This document shows positions 58,436-64,000 of a DNA stretch of 64,000 nt, piece after piece (the stretch's first letter is position 1; every line of letters starts with the position of its first letter). The stretch lies in the NCBI GenBank assembly GCA_032690845.1, contig CM064434.1, positions 33,832,342 to 33,896,341 on the forward strand. The letters run 5' to 3'. This DNA comes from Eleusine coracana subsp. coracana. Its lineage: Eukaryota > Streptophyta > Magnoliopsida > Poales > Poaceae. The translations under genes and the position numbers were made by a program. The notes beneath the pieces are model-generated. The model did not search any database. It was not told where the DNA came from and saw only the letters and a list, made by a program, of their open reading frames with translations.

Positions 58436-59978
58436 AACCACTGAATGTAGTGTGGATGTGGATGTGGACATGTGGTCAAATCAAGCTTCTTGACCACATT
58501 AGAACTCACCAAATTGTTGCAGCTTCCTCCATCAATGATGACACGTGCACGACGGTTCTTGATGACGAAGAAACTTTAGAACAAGTTATGTTGTTGCATC
58601 TTCTCGGGCTGCTGGACAATAATATTCATGTAGCCCGTGGTTTCTTCGCCTCCAAGGACGAGGTCGCTGCTGGTGGCAGCGACATCCTCCTCCTCATCCT
58701 CCACATCAGAGGTGCTCATGTAACCGCCATCGTCTGTCACCACATATCCCCGCCTACTTGGGCAATCTTTCTGCACATGACCAAGTCCATGGCAGCGGTG
58801 ACACTGAATCCCTGTAGTGCGTCCCATCGAAGCAACAGAGGAGGTACTACTAGCTGGTACCTAAACAGAATTTTTACCTGAGCACATAGAAGTTACAAGG
58901 GTTGATCTTGGTGCTACAGAAACAACACTGGTTCCCTTGGCAGCTGGTGGTGGGGGAGGCTAGAAAGATGGCGTGGGCAGCACCGAAGTCCCCGTCGGCC
59001 ATGGTGGGTAGAAGGTCATGGACTTGCTGTACTCCTCAAAAGCCTGGAAAAGTCCCTACGATTCTTTCTCTGCAAGCACAGCATACTGGAAGCACTGGTT
59101 GAGGGTATAAAATTCTTTATAATCAAGGATGTCCTGAATTTCTTTTCTCAAACCAGAATAAAAGCGTCAAATCTAATCCTCCACTTTTTCAACTACAGCA
59201 CAACAAATCAAACCCTTCTGAAGCTCACTAAAGTACTCCTGAATAGTTTTATCTCCTTGATCTAAGTGTTGCAGTTTATTATGAATCACTCTATAAAAAG
59301 AAGGAGGAACAAAACAATCACGCATTGCTACCTTAAGTTCTTCCCAAGTAGTAGGTAAATCAGTTTCAATAGCTAGATCATTCCACCAAACAATAGCAAA
59401 GTCCTTAAACTCATTAGTGGCTTGTCTAACTTTATGTTGTTCAGGAACAAGGTGGGCATTAAATTTTTGATCTACAGTCATCTCCCAATCAAGATAAGAA
59501 TCACCATCATACTGACCCGAAAACAGAGGAATTGAAAACTTAATTTTAGCATGTGGGTTATCTGGAGCATGGTTAACTTGTGGGCGACGATTGTGGTTAT
59601 GAAAACCACCCGTACCTTGAGTGTTACATTGCAAATGACGTTGTAATATTACGGTCCTTATACATTCACGGTGCCATCAGCCTTATACACCGTGTCTTCA
59701 TTATGGTCATCTTCAATGTCGTTGCTGTTGGCATTTGTGTTGATGGTCTTGTGAGCGGTCTCCAACTCGATAACCTGATCGGTTAACTTAGAGATTCTCT
59801 TATCCAACTGCTCAATGCTTTCTCCCAAGTGAAGCATGGTAACAGCGTCAGTGACTACCTTTGTGATCGTCTCTGCCAAACCACTCTAAACTGCCTGCAA
59901 AGCCTTCTGTAGCTGACCTTGGCTCACGCACTCATCAAATTTTGAGGGTGGAGCACCCTCTCCATCGCTTCTTGACAT
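58436..59978 (-). pseudogene. Third Ty3/gypsy remnant: gag and protease start
   Basis: Minus strand from ATG complement 59,976-59,978 (MSRSDGEGAPPSKF). Order: Asp/Asn-rich leader with a Leu heptad-like segment (LDKRISKLTDQVIELETAHK); capsid domain KIKFSIPLFSGQYDGDSYLD, FKDFAIVWWNDL and YRVIHNKLQHLDQG; intact zinc knuckle CHRCHGLGHVQKDC (near 58,790); acidic linker; protease VIIDGGSCNNLVSS (near 58,525), ending at IQWL where homology stops. Damage: a TAG near 59,887, a frameshift near 59,650, and stops at 59,173, about 59,060 and others. It differs in sequence from both other gypsy elements here. Confidence 0.85.
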
Positions 59979-60149
59979 CAGAAACACCAAAACAGGAAAC
60001 AAACAGTGAAGGTTATCCCTACAAAACTACTAAGCAGTGATGCCTCTCAACACAGCAAAAGGAAGCTTCTTACAAAGGTCTTACAAAGTTCTAAAAAGCA
60101 AAGCAAAGGATACCAGGGAGGTGTGTTCCATGATTACAAGGGTCACAAA

Positions 60150-60150
<1 letters not shown>
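59979..60150 (-). other. Leader of the third gypsy remnant
   Basis: About 170 bp upstream (minus sense) of its gag start; no LTR border or primer-binding site recognised. It is cut off by an (AT)n tract. Confidence 0.45.

Positions 60151-60191
<41 letters not shown>
60151..60191. repeat. (AT)n microsatellite, left flank of the TIR element
   Basis: 41 bp of pure alternating AT directly before the left inverted repeat. The right inverted repeat is also followed by a microsatellite ending in (TA)n. Confidence 0.95.
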
Positions 60192-60194
<3 letters not shown>

Positions 60195-60199
60195 GACAG

Positions 60200-60452
60200 T
60201 GCTAAATGGCACGCTGCACGCTGAATACGCGTCGGTCGTTTGACCACCAGGTGGGTCACAGTCTGTTGTATGCACATTGTTGAAGCAATAGAGCAAGCGG
60301 TGACACCCAAACCTTATCCTTGGTCCCCTACTTTTGTATCAGGAGCTGCATGCAAGAAATCTTTGATGTACCCTACTTTTTGTGTCAGCAGCTACATGTG
60401 TCCTTGGTCCACCACCAGCTAGTCAAATCAACCTCCGTAATTGTATATATAC
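60200..60452 (+). repeat. Left terminal inverted repeat
   Basis: Pairs with 63,632-63,875 in inverted orientation with roughly 80% identity by eye. Shared blocks include TTGAAGCAATAGAGCAAGCG, GGTGACACCCAA, TTGGTCCCCTACTTTTGT and ACCAACCTC-type ends. Its inner edge merges with the first copy of the internal 136-bp repeat. Confidence 0.85.
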
Positions 60453-61310
60453 TATGGGAGCAGTATACTTTTAGAAGTAGTATATATACTATAGTCCTAT
60501 ATACTACTATTAAGCATGCTGGTCGGTTTCATCACCAGATAGTGAAACCCACCTCGCGATAGTATATCACGGTAGTATATCGCCGTAGTATATGTACCAC
60601 CATGGTCATAAATTTTGATGCCTACAGTTGTATATTTTCTACCAAAGTCGTATATTTTTAGGTCGAAATTTTTTGACCACCAGCTGGTCAAACTAGCCTT
60701 CGCAATCGTATATCATGGTAGTATATGTACAACCGTGGTCGTATATTTTCAGGTCAATAGTCGTATATTTTCTATCGAGGTCGTATATTTTCAGGTCAAT
60801 ATTGTTTTTGACCACCAGGTGGTCAAACCAACCTTCACGATCTATCACGGTAGTATATGTACAACTGTGGTCATATATTTTCAGGTCAATAGTCGTATAT
60901 TTTCTACCAAGTCGTATATTTTCAGGTTGATATTTTTTTTACCGCCAGCTGGTCAAACCAACCTCCGCGATAGTATATCGTGGTAGTATCTTTTCAATCG
61001 CGGTCATATATTTTTTAGGTCAACAGTTGTATATTTTCTTACGAGGTCATATATTTTTAGCTCGACATTTTCTTTTTACCACCAGCTGGTCAAACCGACC
61101 TCCACGATCGTATATCATGGATCGTATATCATGGTAGTATGTTTTCAACTATGGTCATATATTTTCAAGTCACATGTCATATATTTTCTACCGAGGTCGT
61201 ATATTTTCAGGTCGACATTTTTTTCACCACCAACTGGTCAAACAACCTCCACGATAGTGTATCGTGATAGTATATTTTCAACCGCGGCGGTATGTCTTTA
61301 AGTTCAGATA
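60400..61310 (+). repeat. ~136-bp internal repeat, about 7 copies
   Basis: Units are anchored on ACCACCAGCTGGTCAAACCAACCTCC-like sequence at about 60,410, 60,531, 60,675, 60,811, 60,940, 61,078 and 61,226 (spacing 121-148 bp). Each is followed by several CGTATATTTT blocks. The anchor is a palindrome, TTGACCA-CCAGC-TGGTCAA, whose arms contain the plant W-box core TTGAC. The inner end of the right inverted repeat (about 63,650-63,670) carries one copy, so the array looks like one-sided amplification of subterminal sequence. Confidence 0.8.
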
Positions 61311-62675
61311 GTATATTTTGAAGATCAAATGTGACTCACGCGTATATGTTAGAGGTAATATATCTTCAAGATCTTATATATACTCATAGAATATCATCGT
61401 ATACACTTTTAAAAAAATATAGAGTCATAAATATATAAATATATACTCATAAGTACATAAATTTCCCACATATTATTAGTCCTAAAATAGATTACAAGAT
61501 ATAGTATATATACTACATAAAAAAGTATATATACTACTTGAGATTACAAGAAAATAGATTCTTTATAAAATATCAGTATCAACATGGCATTTAGGCATCA
61601 AAATCTAGTAGAAAAGAGAAAGAAAATGGATTAGTATATATACTGCTCTATCCATATGTGTAATTTTCCGCATATTGTTAGTATTAAAATAGATTTAAAG
61701 ATGTATATATACTACTTGAGATTATAAAAAAATGAATTTCTTCATAAAATACATCAACAACAACAAAAACAGTATACTATCATTGATGTACTATTACATT
61801 AGAAAAAAATATTCTGCAACAAGTGTATATATACACTTACCGGGTTGCTATATAATACTACTCTTAAACAATAGTATAATGATTCAGTAGTATATGATCT
61901 AAATCTAAAAACAAAATTAAAATAAAATTTACAACAAAACATAAAAAATCAAATTGTCAGAGGCAACATTCAAAATCTGAATATACACGAATGAAGCAAA
62001 AAATTAAGAAAATATGACTATCCATACCAACGTTGAGCAAATACAACGAAGAATGATTATTTGTATATTGTAAGGTAGTATATATACTACATGAGATTAT
62101 AGAACAAATACTGAGAAGCAGTATACGATCAAAGATTTATTGTCATAAAATAAAAGAAATGGATTATAAGAGGTAGTATATATATACTATTGAGGTAGTA
62201 TATATACTACTTGAGATTATAACAAAATGGATTCTTTATAAAATATATCAACATCAATAGAGATGTACTATTGCATTAAAAAAAATACTATTCTACTACA
62301 GGTGCAATAGTATATCTACACGTATCTGGTTTGTTTACAGGACCTATAAAATACTGCTCTCAAACAATAATATACTAACTAAGTAGTATAAATATGGTTT
62401 CTATAATCTTCTATGTTGTAAGGTAAAATACTACTGATAATAAAATACTATATGAACCTATTGATAATTGAACAAATAAGTTGTATATACTACTAACATA
62501 AACTACAACCATATACTATTATCTATGTGTATACTATACATTAGTAGTTTTACTTAATATATATATTTTGACTTTCACTTTAGTAGTTTTGTTTGGTGTA
62601 TATATACTCCTATTTTCACAAATAGTATATATACTCCTGCTTTTATAAATATTATGCGCTCGTATAGTTTAAGTA

Positions 62676-62753
<78 letters not shown>

Positions 62754-62940
62754 CTATTTTAGTAGTTTTCTATAGTGTATATATACTCCTACTTTCATAA
62801 ATAGTATATATATATATATATACTTTGCACACTAGAACAAAGAAAAGCAGCCCGACCAAAGGTTCTGGATGGTGTAAATCTGAAAAGTAAAATAGAAATA
62901 AAATCCTTAAAAGATTTAAAAATAGACATTAAAAAAAAGC
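61311..62940. other. Very AT-rich interior with recurrent GTATATATAC motifs
   Basis: No coding frame. TAGTATATATACTA-type palindromes recur many times over 1.6 kb, irregularly spaced and mixed with A/T-rich spacer. Shorter copies also occur at 63,600-63,640 by the right inverted repeat, which ties the interior to the same element. Confidence 0.7.
62677..62751. repeat. (TA)n microsatellite inside the TIR element
   Basis: About 37 uninterrupted TA units, followed by a shorter (TA)8 at 62,805-62,821. It may have grown from the TATATA cores of the surrounding motif. Confidence 0.97.
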
Positions 62941-63059
62941 TAAGCTTCTTGCTAGCTTTTTTTTCCTTGCCTATGCAACTGGCAGCGTGGAACTGAAAGA
63001 ATCAAGCAGAAAAATCAAAGGGGAAGAGGAAAAAGCATGAGCGAACACACATAAAAAAA

Positions 63060-63535
63060 AACAATAGCTTATGGTGCTGGTCACCGAAGATGAGGCCACG
63101 CAGAGGCTCACGCGGGATCTGCATGGAAAAAAAAAGAAGATAAAAATGAGATCCAATGATAGAGGGAAAAAAGAAAAGAAAAATTTCTAATCTGGGGTGC
63201 TTCAGCCCGTGAACCTGCTCCTAATTGAGAGAACGCCAGGCAAAGACCTCACCTCATCGGAGCTGCTGCAGCTGCTGCTCGTGCACGTGGGAATGCGGCG
63301 AGGACTGCTGCTCTCGCATGCTCGGAGGTGGCCAGAGATGGATCTGCTGCTTGTGCACGAGGTGGCGCAGCGGGACCCAGCAGTTCGTCCGCCTCCGTCG
63401 ACCGCCACCTAGAGCTCGCACGCCACCTCCTTCATCCGGCATCCCGGCGGCCATCCATGGATCTACGGGGTGAGCAAGAGGCTGAGGATGGAGAGAGAGA
63501 GAGAGGAGAGATTTAAAATAAAGCTGGAGAGAGAA
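63060..63535. other. GC-rich island inside the AT-rich element
   Basis: About 480 bp of GC-rich, CTG/CAG-rich sequence interrupts the AT-rich interior and ends in a GA-rich run (63,490-63,515). Frames of 60-95 codons exist on both strands, none recognisable. GGGGTGAGCAAGAGG at about 63,468 resembles a 5' splice donor on the plus strand. Composition and splice-like signal fit a captured fragment of a host gene, as in Pack-MULEs; identity unknown. Confidence 0.4.
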
Positions 63536-63631
63536 ACACAAACAACAACCATATATTTATAGTAGTTTATGATATACTTCTGGATGGTCCAATATACTAC
63601 AACGCAATGTTTATATACTATTTTTGTAGTA

Positions 63632-64000
<369 letters not shown>

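Noticed and set aside
63197..63541. Intact small host gene in the GC-rich island
   Set aside because: No recognisable protein, frames on both strands of similar length, and location inside a TIR element; recorded only as a possible captured fragment.

Overview
This window looks like pericentromeric or otherwise heterochromatic DNA of a grass (Poaceae; a panicoid is plausible, but the species cannot be told). The evidence is one long satellite array, nested LTR retrotransposons of grass-typical lineages (Athila-like and Tekay-like Ty3/gypsy, and a Sirevirus Ty1/copia with the CCGGAC/GTCCGG palindrome cluster in its LTRs), and no recognisable intact host gene. Every coding region seen is retroelement-derived and broken. 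Lineage names come from recognising protein motifs and termini by eye; no database search was run.

Layout. (1) 1-17,668: tandem array of a ~111-bp satellite with several higher-order periodicities (1,214 bp x3; a 3,401-bp-offset duplication; 546 bp x2; 1,187 bp x3). Each monomer contains three adjacent hairpins that can be closed into a cloverleaf-like fold. (2) 17,669-18,414: two 64-bp repeats, then unassigned retrotransposon-like noncoding DNA. (3) 18,415-32,243 (copy A) and 32,747-54,583 (copy B): a tandem segmental duplication of a nested retrotransposon block. In both copies a minus-strand Athila-like gypsy element is interrupted in its reverse transcriptase by a plus-strand Sirevirus at the same site (target duplication AGCCT), and in its protease region by a minus-strand Tekay-like chromovirus at the same site (GTTTC flank). 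Copy B keeps the Sirevirus body (36,008-45,828); copy A has only a solo LTR (21,683-23,529). This explains nearly all of the 8-kb size difference. (4) 54,584-58,113: the rest of the copy-B Tekay element, with gag and, upstream of it, two tandem paralogous orf0-like genes. (5) 58,436-60,150: gag-protease remnant of a third gypsy element. (6) about 60,192-63,875: a ~3.7-kb AT-rich element with ~240-bp terminal inverted repeats sitting between (TA)n microsatellites. It carries a 136-bp internal repeat built on a TTGACCA/TGGTCAA palindrome and a small GC-rich island. (7) 63,876-64,000: (CT)34 followed by (TA)n to the window end.

How the parts relate: the order of events can be read from the sequence. 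Athila-like insertion came first, then the Sirevirus and Tekay insertions into it, then duplication of the whole block, then solo-LTR formation in copy A and private stops and frameshifts in each copy. Stops shared by A and B predate the duplication; private ones postdate it. Nothing here looks able to transpose by itself: the Sirevirus lacks its primer-binding site, every pol frame has nonsense or frameshift mutations, and copy B of the Tekay RT has lost its catalytic Asp-Asp pair.
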